DNA of 22,500 nt from Neobacillus sp. FSL H8-0543 (GCF_038592905.1 NZ_CP151943.1:2500001-2522500); one strand, 5' to 3'. Positions 9,141 to 16,776 are shown, counted from the stretch's first letter. The notes: a model not told the origin generated them from the sequence alone. Program-made: numbers and translations.

Positions 9141-9425
9141 TTTGAATCACCCCAATGTTTTGTTTAGTTAAATAATTATATGAAAGTGAACGATAATGTG
9201 CTTGGACATTACCTATACGGGGTAATAGAAGAAAAAGGGTGCCATAACAATGAAGCCGTTATCTTTATTTAAGTAACACCTTTAAAAGCGCAATATGACG
9301 TGTTAGTGTCCAAGCAGTCATAACAGATTCTTCATAATATAAAGGTATAAGAAAATTATTAGAAAAATAAATGAGGGGAATCTTCTAGAAAGATCTCTTA
9401 CTACTAATATTCGAGGAGTGGAATA
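9141..9425. promoter_or_regulatory. Divergent GT8 / sulfotransferase control region
   Basis: About 285 bp. On the plus strand a CATAATATA (9333-9341), identical to the one before the permease gene, lies upstream of the sulfotransferase. On the minus strand CATATAATTA (near 9180) lies upstream of GT8, with an AC about 15 bases before it. These resemble sigma-K -10 elements (CATA-N3-TA), but such matches are common in A+T-rich DNA. The region also holds the inverted repeat at 9199-9316. Confidence 0.35.
9199..9316. repeat. 118-bp segment bounded by 10-bp inverted repeats
   Basis: TGCTTGGACA (9199-9208) and TGTCCAAGCA (9307-9316) are perfect reverse complements. Inside is a nested structure: aaagggtg near 9234 with cacctttaaa near 9287 (one bulge), and ataac with gttat at about 9244-9265. 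It could be a remnant of a small palindromic repeat or of a terminator from a lost gene. Confidence 0.45.
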
Positions 9426-10199
9426 ATGGATATTTTGATTTCCGCAGCTACACACCGTTCAGGATCAACAATGTTACAGCGAATTTTTAATGCAAGAACG
9501 GAAACTTTAATTTGGGGAGAGCATAATGGAGTTTTATCAGATTTTTGTAAAATCAAAAAAAAGCTAAATGATTACTCAAGCAAATTTAAAAACCAGCGGA
9601 GTATTTATTTTAATACTAATGAGAATTCATCCAATTGGATTGCCTCTATGAATCCATCCAATGAAGTTATTGATAATGCCTTTCACCAATCTGTGAAAGC
9701 TTTTTTAGATAATTTATATGCAGAACATAGTAATACCCATGATATTATTGGTTTTAAAGAAGTACGATACAGTCGAAATGAACTGGAATTATTCAGGAAA
9801 TGCTACCCAGATGCCAAGATTATATTACTTGTCCGTGATCCTAGAGATGTATGGAAAAGCCATGATATAGGTTTTAGAAGAGCATTTTACAATAACTCCC
9901 TAATCAGGTTCACACAGAGATGGACAAATCATGTATCCAATTATATAGATTTTTCCAATAATGATCCTAATGCATACCTTGTTAAATATGAAGACATTAT
10001 TGAGAGAAAACCAGAAACCTTAAATGTGATCTTAGATGTAGCTGAGATCACGATTGAAGAATTAAATAGCGTACTAAATGTTAAAATATCCGGACCTGTT
10101 AAAAAGGGGACGTGTGGCCCTAATGAACGAAGAATAATTGAAAACCGGTGTAGGGACGTGATGAAACAATTAAACTATTCTGTAGACCAAAATACTTAA
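9426..10199 (+). CDS. PAPS-dependent sulfotransferase
   Basis: A 257-residue predicted cytoplasmic enzyme that would move the sulfuryl group from PAPS to a hydroxyl or amine, probably on a glycan. The N-terminal loop AATHRSGSTMLQRIF (R11-S12-G13-S14-T15) is the 5'-phosphosulfate-binding motif. LLVRDPRDVWKSH (R137 and S145) is the 3'-phosphate-binding motif, and YLVKYEDI is the conserved strand after it. No membrane segment is seen. The ATG has CGAGGAG upstream. The gene is visibly A+T rich. Its last three codons (Gln-Asn-Thr) and the TAA lie inside the 54-bp repeat that carries a copy of the guaB terminator, so its natural end may have been altered when the block was inserted. PAPS would come from the island's CysC and Sat. 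Confidence 0.93.
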   Translation: MDILISAATHRSGSTMLQRIFNARTETLIWGEHNGVLSDFCKIKKKLNDYSSKFKNQRSIYFNTNENSSNWIASMNPSNEVIDNAFHQSVKAFLDNLYAEHSNTHDIIGFKEVRYSRNELELFRKCYPDAKIILLVRDPRDVWKSHDIGFRRAFYNNSLIRFTQRWTNHVSNYIDFSNNDPNAYLVKYEDIIERKPETLNVILDVAEITIEELNSVLNVKISGPVKKGTCGPNERRIIENRCRDVMKQLNYSVDQNT

Positions 10200-10240
10200 A
10201 GGCTGCTAACCTCGTGTTAGACAGCCTTTTTTTATGAAAG
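10187..10240. repeat. 54-bp direct repeat, right copy
   Basis: Identical to 3795-3848 over all 54 bases and offset by 6,392 bp. It supplies the final codons, stop codon and terminator of the sulfotransferase gene. Sequence to its right should be the original guaB-dacA intergenic region. Confidence 0.95.
10200..10233 (+). terminator. Sulfotransferase terminator (copy of guaB terminator)
   Basis: Identical in stem, loop and T-run to the hairpin at 3808-3841. The stop codon TAA (10197-10199) directly abuts the stem. Confidence 0.92.
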
Positions 10241-10333
10241 TATAAAACAGCAATAAGCAAATTATAACCTAGGAAAATTAAAATAGTGTGCCAAAAATCC
10301 TATGTGCAAAAATAAAAATAGGCAGATACTATG

Positions 10334-10351
10334 TCTATTCTGGGGAATAGA
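10334..10351. promoter_or_regulatory. Inverted repeat upstream of dacA
   Basis: TCTATTC (10334-10340) and GAATAGA (10345-10351) are perfect reverse complements with a four-base loop. A -10-like TATGTTAAAAT (10354-10364) follows directly, so the palindrome overlaps the likely promoter and could be an operator. No regulator is identified. Confidence 0.4.
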
Positions 10352-10398
10352 ACTATGTTAAAATAACGAGGGTGTAAATAAGACTTGGAGGGCTAAGA

Positions 10399-11769
10399 GT
10401 GAAGAAATGTTTTAAGCAAAAATATCTAGTTAGTTTATTAGTGTTTTTACTGATGATAGGCAGTATTCAGAACCCAGTAACCGCTGCAGAGCCTATTGAT
10501 ATAAATGCGTCGGCTGCAATCCTTGTTGATGCAGAGACTGGCAAGATTCTTTATGAGGAGAATTCCAAAACAGTACTGGGTATCGCAAGTATGACGAAAA
10601 TGATGACAGAATATATTACGTTAGAGGCAATAAAAGAAGGAAAAGTTAAATGGGATCAAAAGTACACGGTTTCCCCTGAACTTTCAAAAATGTCTCATGA
10701 TGAAGAATTAAGTAATGTTTATTTGCGTGTGGAAGAAAGTTATACGGTAAAAGATCTTTATGCTGCAATGGCTATTGAATCAGCAAACGCTGCAACAATT
10801 GCTATTGCTGAGGTTATTGCCGGAACTGAAGCGAACTTTGTAAAAATGATGAATGAAAAAGCAAAAGAACTTGGCTTGGAGCAATATAAGTTTGTAAACT
10901 CTACAGGTTTAAATAATCGTGAAATGCTAAAGCACTTTCCTGAAGTAGTTGGTGACCCTGATGAGGAAAATGTTATGTCTGCGAATGACGTGGCTGCATT
11001 GGCTTATCACCTAATAAAGGATTTCCCTGAGGTATTAGAGACTTCTAGTATCCCTGAAGCGATTTTTGCAAAAGGTACAAGAGATGAATTTGTTATGGAT
11101 AACTGGAATTGGTCACTAGATGGGTATAAGGATCTTGCGAAGGATTACCCGAATTATCAACAATTTGTTTATGAAGGCATGGATGGCCTAAAAACAGGCT
11201 CAACTCTTTTTGCAGGATTCAATTTTACCGGAACAGCTGAAAGAAATGGTCAAAGATTTATTTCGGTTGTTATGAATACTTCGTCTCAAAGCCAACGTTT
11301 TATCGAAACAAGAAAAATCATGGATTATGCTTTTAATAATTTTGCTAAGAAGGAAATTGTACCGAAGCATTTCCAAGTTAAGGACAGTAAAACCGTACCA
11401 GTGATCAAAGGAAAAGAAAAACAGGTAAAAATATATACAAAAGAGGCAGTTAATTTAGTGGTATCGTCTGGGGAGGAAGGAAACTACCAACCCGTTTTAG
11501 TATTAGATAAAGAGAAAATAAATAAAAATGGTGAACTAACTGCGCCAGTAAAAAAAGGTGAGAAGGTTGGCTATTTAACAATTGAAGCTAAAAATGCTGA
11601 TAAACTTGGTTTTGTTAGTGAAGAAGGACAAAATAAAATGCGTGTTGATGTTATCGCAGCCGAAGATGTTGAAAAGTCAAATTGGTTCGTGCTTATGATG
11701 AGAGGCATCGGTCATTTCTTTGGAGATCTTTGGGGTGGAATTTCATCAACCGTGAAGGGTTGGTTCTAA
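10399..11769 (+). CDS. dacA: D-alanyl-D-alanine carboxypeptidase (PBP5)
   Basis: Removes the terminal D-alanine from peptidoglycan pentapeptides on the outer face of the membrane, limiting cross-linking. The 456-residue precursor has a signal peptide (KK, then a hydrophobic core at about 9-22, cleavage near VTA-AEP). It has the serine hydrolase triad S64-x-x-K67, S128-A-N130 and K265-T-G, a C-terminal beta domain, and a final amphipathic helix (about 428-456, NWFVLMMRGIGHFFGDLW) that anchors it to the membrane. Translation starts at GTG, six bases after GGAGGG. It has its own terminator and is the gene that follows guaB in B. subtilis. Confidence 0.97.
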   Translation: MKKCFKQKYLVSLLVFLLMIGSIQNPVTAAEPIDINASAAILVDAETGKILYEENSKTVLGIASMTKMMTEYITLEAIKEGKVKWDQKYTVSPELSKMSHDEELSNVYLRVEESYTVKDLYAAMAIESANAATIAIAEVIAGTEANFVKMMNEKAKELGLEQYKFVNSTGLNNREMLKHFPEVVGDPDEENVMSANDVAALAYHLIKDFPEVLETSSIPEAIFAKGTRDEFVMDNWNWSLDGYKDLAKDYPNYQQFVYEGMDGLKTGSTLFAGFNFTGTAERNGQRFISVVMNTSSQSQRFIETRKIMDYAFNNFAKKEIVPKHFQVKDSKTVPVIKGKEKQVKIYTKEAVNLVVSSGEEGNYQPVLVLDKEKINKNGELTAPVKKGEKVGYLTIEAKNADKLGFVSEEGQNKMRVDVIAAEDVEKSNWFVLMMRGIGHFFGDLWGGISSTVKGWF

Positions 11770-11782
11770 GGGAATAATTAAC

Positions 11783-11815
11783 AAAGGGTTCTTGTCTTGA
11801 CAGGAACTCTTTTTT
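11783..11815 (+). terminator. dacA terminator
   Basis: A 14-bp stem (11783-11796 with 11799-11812) containing two G-T wobbles and a tight loop, followed by T residues; it begins 14 bases after the dacA stop. Confidence 0.85.
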
Positions 11816-11897
11816 GTTGCTTTAATAATCCTATAGGAACAGTCGAATTTTTCACTAAATTGGGTGAATTTCCTAAAGACGTAGATAAATTGATATT

Positions 11898-11903
11898 TAT
11901 AAT
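11898..11903 (+). promoter_or_regulatory. -10 element of the pdxST promoter
   Basis: A perfect TATAAT lies 26 bp upstream of the pdxS ATG. No good -35 is seen at 17 bp, so the assignment rests on the -10 and on its place between the dacA terminator and pdxS. Confidence 0.5.
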
Positions 11904-11928
11904 AGTGAAATGACTAGGGGGATTTACA

Positions 11929-12810
11929 ATGAAAACAGGTACAGATCGAGTAAAGCGTGGAATGGCAGAAATGCAAAAAGGCGGCGTCATTATGGATGTT
12001 GTCAATGGAGAGCAAGCGAAAATTGCTGAAGAGGCCGGCGCTGTTGCGGTAATGGCACTGGAACGAGTACCTTCTGATATACGCGCAGCCGGTGGAGTAG
12101 CTAGAATGGCTGATCCAAGACTTACTGAAGAAATCCTGAAGGCTGTTTCTATTCCTGTTATGGCAAAAGCAAGGATTGGACATATCGTGGAAGCACGTGT
12201 ATTAGAAGCAATGGGTGTGGATTATATTGATGAAAGCGAAGTTCTAACACCTGCTGATGAAGAGTTCCACTTAAATAAAAGGGATTATACTGTTCCTTTC
12301 GTCTGTGGCTGCCGTGACCTTGGTGAGGCTGCACGTAGAATTGGCGAAGGTGCTTCTATGCTCCGTACAAAAGGTGAACCAGGAACAGGCAATATCGTAG
12401 AAGCTGTTAGACATATGCGTAAAGTAAATGCACAGGTTCGTAAAGTAGTAGCAATGAACGAGGATGAATTGATGACGGAGGCAAAACTATTAGGTGCCCC
12501 TTATGAAATTCTTCTTGAAATTAAACGTCTAGGTAAACTTCCAGTTGTAAATTTTGCTGCCGGCGGTGTAGCAACACCTTCTGATGCAGCACTTATGATG
12601 CAATTAGGTGCAGACGGAGTATTCGTCGGTTCTGGCGTTTTTAAATCTGATAATCCTTTTAAGTTTGCTAGAGCAATTGTTGAAGCTACTACACATTATC
12701 AAGATTATAAATTGATTGCAGAGCTTTCAAAGAACCTTGGTGCACCAATGAAGGGGATTGAAATCTCTTCTATTGCACCAGGATCACGTATGCAGGACCG
12801 TGGCTGGTAA
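11929..12810 (+). CDS. pdxS: Pyridoxal 5'-phosphate synthase, synthase subunit
   Basis: Builds pyridoxal phosphate from ribose 5-phosphate, glyceraldehyde 3-phosphate and ammonia supplied by PdxT, in a 12+12 complex. The 293-residue barrel is nearly the family's standard length. Visible catalytic residues are D23 (IMDV), Lys80 (VMAKARIGH), which forms the covalent sugar adduct, and Lys148 in [18 protein letters not shown] and GSGVFKS near the end bind phosphate. The ATG follows AGGGGG. pdxT begins 11 bases downstream, so the two form an operon. The order dacA-pdxS-pdxT is that of B. subtilis. Confidence 0.98.
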   Translation: MKTGTDRVKRGMAEMQKGGVIMDVVNGEQAKIAEEAGAVAVMALERVPSDIRAAGGVARMADPRLTEEILKAVSIPVMAKARIGHIVEARVLEAMGVDYIDESEVLTPADEEFHLNKRDYTVPFVCGCRDLGEAARRIGEGASMLRTKGEPGTGNIVEAVRHMRKVNAQVRKVVAMNEDELMTEAKLLGAPYEILLEIKRLGKLPVVNFAAGGVATPSDAALMMQLGADGVFVGSGVFKSDNPFKFARAIVEATTHYQDYKLIAELSKNLGAPMKGIEISSIAPGSRMQDRGW

Positions 12811-12821
12811 GGAGAATTATT

Positions 12822-13412
12822 ATGGTGAAAATAGGAGTTCTTGCCTTACAGGGTGCAGTCCGCGAGCATATTCGTTCGATAGAAGAATGTGGAGTAGAGG
12901 CTATAGCCATTAAGAGAAAAGAAGAGTTAAAAGAGGTAGATGGTCTGATCCTGCCTGGCGGTGAAAGTACAGCAATGAGGCGCTTAATCGATAAATATGA
13001 TTTTATGGATGCTTTAAAAGAATTTGCTGCCGATGGAAAGCCTATGTTTGGCACATGCGCGGGACTTATTCTTTTGGCAAACAATATCGTTGATTATAAT
13101 GCGCCCCATATTGGTGTGATGGACATTACGGTTGAACGCAATTCTTTTGGACGACAACGGGACAGCTTTGAGGCCGACCTCGCAATTAAAGATGTTGCAG
13201 AAAGTTTTCCAGCCGTGTTTATCCGGGCACCTCATATCGTTGAAGCGGGTGCCGAGGTGGAAGTGCTTGCTAAACATAATGACCGCATTGTTGCCGCACG
13301 TGAAGGCCAGTTCCTTGGCTGTTCCTTCCATCCAGAATTAACAGATGACCATCGCATTACGGCCTACTTTGTAGAGATGGTGAAGGAAGCAAAAAAGAGG
13401 CATCTTGTATAA
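12822..13412 (+). CDS. pdxT: Pyridoxal 5'-phosphate synthase, glutaminase subunit
   Basis: Hydrolyses glutamine and channels ammonia to PdxS. It is a class I glutamine amidotransferase of 196 residues. It shows GGEST (46-50) in the oxyanion region, the nucleophile Cys79 in GTCAGLI, and the His170/Glu172 pair in FHPELT. The start ATG is preceded by AAGGAG that lies just after the pdxS stop, indicating tight coupling. No terminator is seen directly after it; the serS T-box leader follows. Confidence 0.98.
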   Translation: MVKIGVLALQGAVREHIRSIEECGVEAIAIKRKEELKEVDGLILPGGESTAMRRLIDKYDFMDALKEFAADGKPMFGTCAGLILLANNIVDYNAPHIGVMDITVERNSFGRQRDSFEADLAIKDVAESFPAVFIRAPHIVEAGAEVEVLAKHNDRIVAAREGQFLGCSFHPELTDDHRITAYFVEMVKEAKKRHLV

Positions 13413-13413
13413 T

Positions 13414-13441
13414 TTGGTTGCATTCGGTTGATAATTATAGT
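13414..13441 (+). promoter_or_regulatory. Candidate promoter of the serS leader
   Basis: TTGGTT (13414-13419), a 16-bp spacer and TATAGT (13436-13441) lie upstream of the T-box leader. This is a moderate match to sigma-A. Confidence 0.45.
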
Positions 13442-13454
13442 AAATTAAAAGAAA

Positions 13455-13706
13455 ATATAGTGTGAAAGCAATGAGAGGAAATAGTATCAGGAATTTCATC
13501 CTTTAGAGAGCCGGTGGCTGGTGTGAATCGGTGGTTGATGCTTGTGAATCCCTCCTCGAGCAAGGTGCGGAACGCCCTAAAAGGGTCAGTAAGTGCTTTC
13601 GGTAGAAACCGTTAAATTTTTTTCAAGGTGGACAGTTTTTGTACTGTCAACCAGGGTGGTAACGCGGGTTAACTCTCGTCCCTGTTTTAGGGGCGGGAGT
13701 TTTTTG
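13455..13706 (+). promoter_or_regulatory. T-box riboswitch controlling serS
   Basis: Senses uncharged tRNA-Ser and prevents termination when serine charging is low. Recognisable parts in order are a stem I region with gagagccggtggctgg and gtgtgaatcgg, a serine-codon candidate UCC in gtgaatccctcc (about 13549-13551), and the T-box AGGGTGGTAACGCGGG (13653-13668), whose bulge TGGT pairs with the tRNA acceptor end. It ends with a terminator stem (aactctcgtccct with aggggcgggagtt) and six T. The specifier codon is not certain because a second UCC lies four bases on. Confidence 0.93.
13670..13706 (+). terminator. T-box intrinsic terminator
   Basis: A 13-bp G+C-rich stem with wobble pairs, a short loop and a T-run. 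Its 5' arm follows the T-box, so the antiterminator and terminator are mutually exclusive. Confidence 0.9.
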
Positions 13707-13779
13707 TCTTTTCTAGACATACTCTTTAGCACCTGTAAATGCTTAATGCTCAAATCATTTTCAAGAAGGAGTGGTACAT

Positions 13780-15057
13780 ATGTTAGATATTAAGGTTTTG
13801 AGAGCTAATTTTGCAGAAGTAAAAGAGAAGCTAAAATATCGCGGCGAGGACTTAACGGACCTTGGTAAATTTGAGGACCTTGATCAGCGTCGACGTGATT
13901 TAATCGTTGAAGCGGAACAATTGAAAAGTAAACGTAATGAGGTTTCACAGCAGGTTGCAGCATTAAAGCGGGATAAGGCCGATGCTGATCACCTTATCGC
14001 AGAGATGCGTGAGGTTGGAGATAAAATTAAACTATTGGATGAGGAACTGCGCAGTGTAGAAGAAGCACTAGAGCTTTTGCTTATGAGTATTCCTAATATC
14101 CCTCATGAAAGTGTTCCAATTGGTGAGACAGAAGAGGAGAATATTGAAATCAGACAGTGGGGTAAGGTTCGTGATTTTGAATTTGAAGCAAAACCACACT
14201 GGGATGTTGCTGATCATTTAGGAATTCTTGATTTTGAACGTGCGGGCAAAGTTACCGGCAGCCGTTTTGTTTTTTATAAAGGCCTTGGTGCTCGTTTAGA
14301 GCGGGCATTAATGAACTTTATGTTAGATCTCCATGTGGATGAACATGGCTATACTGAAATATTACCGCCATACTTGGTAAATCGTGCTAGCATGACGGGA
14401 ACAGGCCAATTGCCAAAATTCGAAGAAGATGCTTTTTTAATTGAAAGTGAAGATTACTTCTTAGTACCAACCGCAGAGGTACCTGTCACCAATTTTCACC
14501 GTGATGAAATTCTAAAGGGAGAGGAACTTCCGATCCGTTTTGCAGCGTACAGTGCATGTTTCCGTTCTGAAGCAGGTTCTGCCGGCCGTGATACGAGAGG
14601 ACTCATTCGTCAGCATCAGTTTAACAAAGTTGAGTTGGTGAAATTCGTGAAACCAGAGGATTCATACGATGAGCTGGAAAAGCTGACAAATGATGCAGAA
14701 AAAGTTCTGCAGTTACTAGAGCTTCCTTATCGTGTGTTAAGCATGTGTACGGGTGACTTAGGCTTTACGGCAGCTAAAAAGTACGACATTGAAGTTTGGA
14801 TCCCTAGCTATGGTACCTATCGTGAAATTTCATCTTGTAGTAACTTTGAGGCCTTCCAGGCACGACGCGCCAATATTCGCTTCCGCCGTGATCCAAAGGC
14901 AAAACCGGAACATGTTCATACATTGAATGGCTCTGGTCTTGCGGTCGGCAGAACAGTCGCTGCAATATTAGAAAATTACCAGCAGGCCGACGGTACGGTG
15001 GTCATCCCTAAAGTTTTACGCCCTTATATGGGTAATAAAGAAGTAATTAAGCAATAA
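13780..15057 (+). CDS. serS: Seryl-tRNA synthetase
   Basis: Charges tRNA-Ser with serine. A long N-terminal coiled coil (about 25-105) that grips the tRNA variable arm is followed by the class II catalytic core: motif 2 [21 protein letters not shown] and motif 3 [18 protein letters not shown]. The ATG at 13780 is chosen because AAGGAG ends eight bases before it and it gives 425 residues, the length of the B. subtilis enzyme. An upstream in-frame GTG (13771) overlaps the ribosome site. It is controlled by the T-box leader and followed by a tRNA-Ser gene. Confidence 0.98.
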   Translation: MLDIKVLRANFAEVKEKLKYRGEDLTDLGKFEDLDQRRRDLIVEAEQLKSKRNEVSQQVAALKRDKADADHLIAEMREVGDKIKLLDEELRSVEEALELLLMSIPNIPHESVPIGETEEENIEIRQWGKVRDFEFEAKPHWDVADHLGILDFERAGKVTGSRFVFYKGLGARLERALMNFMLDLHVDEHGYTEILPPYLVNRASMTGTGQLPKFEEDAFLIESEDYFLVPTAEVPVTNFHRDEILKGEELPIRFAAYSACFRSEAGSAGRDTRGLIRQHQFNKVELVKFVKPEDSYDELEKLTNDAEKVLQLLELPYRVLSMCTGDLGFTAAKKYDIEVWIPSYGTYREISSCSNFEAFQARRANIRFRRDPKAKPEHVHTLNGSGLAVGRTVAAILENYQQADGTVVIPKVLRPYMGNKEVIKQ

Positions 15058-15099
15058 TAGATATAAGGTGAAAAAATTTTAAAAAGATTTTTTCATGTG

Positions 15100-15128
15100 T
15101 TGACAGTGAAATAGATATATGATATTCT
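15100..15128 (+). promoter_or_regulatory. Promoter of tRNA-Ser
   Basis: A perfect TTGACA (15100-15105), a 17-bp spacer and TATTCT (15123-15128) lie 16 bp before the tRNA. The tRNA therefore has its own strong promoter. Confidence 0.85.
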
Positions 15129-15143
15129 ATTTCTTGTCGATAC

Positions 15144-15236
15144 GGAGGAATACCCAAGTCTGGCTGAAGGGATCGGTCTTGAAAACCGACAGGCGGGTCA
15201 TACCGCGCGGGGGTTCGAATCCCTCTTCCTCCTCCA
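15144..15236 (+). tRNA. tRNA-Ser (anticodon UGA)
   Basis: A class II tRNA with a seven-pair acceptor stem (ggaggaa with ttcctcc), anticodon loop cttgaaa giving anticodon TGA, a long variable arm (about gcgggtcataccgcgc) and T-loop ttcgaat. CCA is encoded. Counting back from CCA, the discriminator base 73 is T. Its place after serS matches the trnSL-Ser gene of B. subtilis. Confidence 0.97.
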
Positions 15237-15276
15237 TTTTATAAATTAAAATGACATGCGCATAAAACTGGAGATA

Positions 15277-15308
15277 AACCCATTACAAGAAATTGTAATG
15301 GGTTTTTT
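15277..15308 (+). terminator. tRNA-Ser terminator
   Basis: A perfect 12-bp stem (aacccattacaa with ttgtaatgggtt), loop gaaa, followed by a run of T. Confidence 0.93.
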
Positions 15309-15316
15309 ATATTTTG

Positions 15317-15392
15317 GCTGTGTTAAAGGATAATGTTGATTGGAGCAGAAAGCGAAGTGCTTGGAGCTCCAATCAACAGACTAGTTAACAGC
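15317..15392. repeat. Small palindromic interspersed repeat
   Basis: An inner 12-bp inverted repeat, GTTGATTGGAGC (15335-15346) with GCTCCAATCAAC (15366-15377), is flanked by an outer one, GCTGTGTTAA (15317-15326) with TTAACAGC (15385-15392). The middle, agaaagcgaagtgcttgg, resembles the ends of a longer palindromic repeat family common between genes in many Bacillaceae, of which this looks like a short, internally deleted member. The family link is from memory. Confidence 0.65.
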
Positions 15393-15397
15393 ATCAA

Positions 15398-15437
15398 AAA
15401 AAAGCACATACTGGCATTAGCCAATATGTGCTTTTTC
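15398..15437 (-). terminator. dgk-dck operon terminator
   Basis: aaaagcacata pairs with tatgtgctttt, with an inner ggc/gcc pair around a small loop. Read on the minus strand it ends in a T-run. It overlaps the last codons of the kinase gene. Confidence 0.85.
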
Positions 15438-16118
15438 TATATTTAGTATTTCACGCAGTCTTTCATCTACTTCATTACAAACTCTAATTGCATCTTCTGG
15501 TCTTTTTACGACATCCGTGTAATCCATATCAATAATTAAAACTTCACTTGCATTGTAATTATTAATAACCCACTCGTCATAACCCTTCCAGACCTCAAAA
15601 TAATACTCTTTCAGCTCAGGGTTTATTTCAAAGCTTCTTCCGCGAGCCATGATGCGATCAATGACAGTATCAAAAGAACCTTTCAGATACACCATTAAGT
15701 CAGGGGCTTTTTTAGGAAGCTCTTTTAGCTCTTCCATCATATTTTCAACTAGATCTTCATAAATTTTAAATTCAAGCTCAGAGATTCTGCCTAAGTTCTT
15801 ATTCACATAAGCAAAATACCAATCTTCGTAGATGGAACGATCTTGAATCGTGTAGATAGGCTCTTTCCAGCTAACACAGTCTTTTACGGTTTTAAAGCGT
15901 TTATTTAAGAAAAACAATTGGAGGAGGAAAGGAATTCTCCTTGCGTCTAATTCTTCCGGCGTTAATTCATAGTAAAGCGGAAGAATTGGGTTATCATCAA
16001 CCTCTTCGTAAAAAACCTTACTGTCTATCCCATTTCTTTGAAAGTGTGCATTCAATGTATCAGCCACACTTGTTTTTCCTAAACCAATCATACCACCAAT
16101 AACGATACTCACTAACAT
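15417..16118 (-). CDS. dck: Deoxynucleoside kinase (deoxyadenosine/deoxycytidine kinase)
   Basis: Salvages deoxynucleosides by 5'-phosphorylation in the cytoplasm. The P-loop is GGMIGLGKTS (about 8-17). EEVDDNP holds the substrate, the DRSIYED motif carries the catalytic and phosphate-binding arginine, and RIMARGR is the lid. The 233-residue protein sits where dck sits in B. subtilis, but by eye its sequence is closer to the dAK/dCK form of lactobacilli (DDNPILPLYYE, FLLQLFFLNKRF) than to B. subtilis Dck, so the exact base preference is uncertain. It follows dgk by 10 bases. The ATG nearly overlaps its GGGGG site, and a GTG two codons on (16112) is better spaced. Confidence 0.9.
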   Translation of the reverse strand: MLVSIVIGGMIGLGKTSVADTLNAHFQRNGIDSKVFYEEVDDNPILPLYYELTPEELDARRIPFLLQLFFLNKRFKTVKDCVSWKEPIYTIQDRSIYEDWYFAYVNKNLGRISELEFKIYEDLVENMMEELKELPKKAPDLMVYLKGSFDTVIDRIMARGRSFEINPELKEYYFEVWKGYDEWVINNYNASEVLIIDMDYTDVVKRPEDAIRVCNEVDERLREILNIEKAHIG

Positions 16119-16128
16119 CCCCCAATTT

Positions 16129-16776
16129 CTATATCGTGTTTGTCGTGCTGTTGTTCTTTAACGAGTGGGCAAGCTTTTTTATAATAAAGTCTAAATCCTC
16201 TTCATTTTGTACAAAATCTAATTCATCACCGTTAAAGCGAAGAACAGGTATTTCTGGGTGTGTACGCTCAAATTCCGTTATTGTTTGCTCATAGTCAAGT
16301 GATAGTTGTTCTAAATACAGAGGACTAATGTTTTTCTCCACTTCTCGACCTCTTAATTTAATTCGATTTAGCAGCGTATCAAGACTTGCATTTAGATAAA
16401 TGATGACATTCGGTCGTGGCATGTCTACAGTTAAAAGTTGATAAATTTTGTAATATTTATCGTACTCGTCTGAATTAAGTGAACGCTGTGCAAAAATTAA
16501 ATTCTTTAAAATATGGTAATCAGCCACAACTGACTTATTTTTGCTAAGGTAATGTGTATTAATATCCCCTAATTGCTTATAGCGATTGCAGAGAAAAAAC
16601 ATTTCCGTTTGGAAACTCCATTCCTCTATGTTGTCATAAAACTTTCCTAAAAATGGATTTTCATCAACAATCTCTCTTAATAATGCAAAATTGAAATGCT
16701 CTGATATGGCTTTTGCGAGAGATGTCTTGCCTACACCAATCGGCCCTTCAACGGTAATAAAGGGTGTGTACCCCAT
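16129..16776 (-). CDS. dgk: Deoxyguanosine kinase
   Basis: Phosphorylates deoxyguanosine for dGTP salvage. It has the P-loop VEGPIGVGKTS, the substrate motif EIVDENPFLGKFYDN, EMFFLCNRYKQL, the ADYH motif in place of DRS, and the lid RIKLRGR. It closely matches B. subtilis Dgk (YaaF) along its length. The frame is open from a TTG at 16806, but AGGAGG lies inside that extension, seven bases before an ATG at 16776, which is taken as the true start (215 residues). It is first in a two-gene operon with the second kinase. Confidence 0.94.
   Translation of the reverse strand: MGYTPFITVEGPIGVGKTSLAKAISEHFNFALLREIVDENPFLGKFYDNIEEWSFQTEMFFLCNRYKQLGDINTHYLSKNKSVVADYHILKNLIFAQRSLNSDEYDKYYKIYQLLTVDMPRPNVIIYLNASLDTLLNRIKLRGREVEKNISPLYLEQLSLDYEQTITEFERTHPEIPVLRFNGDELDFVQNEEDLDFIIKKLAHSLKNNSTTNTI

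Noticed and set aside
3849..10186. Integrase, transposase or relaxase that could explain the island
   Set aside because: All open frames in the block are accounted for by metabolic, transport and transferase genes; none has recombinase motifs.
13593..13793. Plus-strand open frame between pdxT and serS
   Set aside because: It lies across the T-box antiterminator and terminator; the sequence is explained by the RNA leader.
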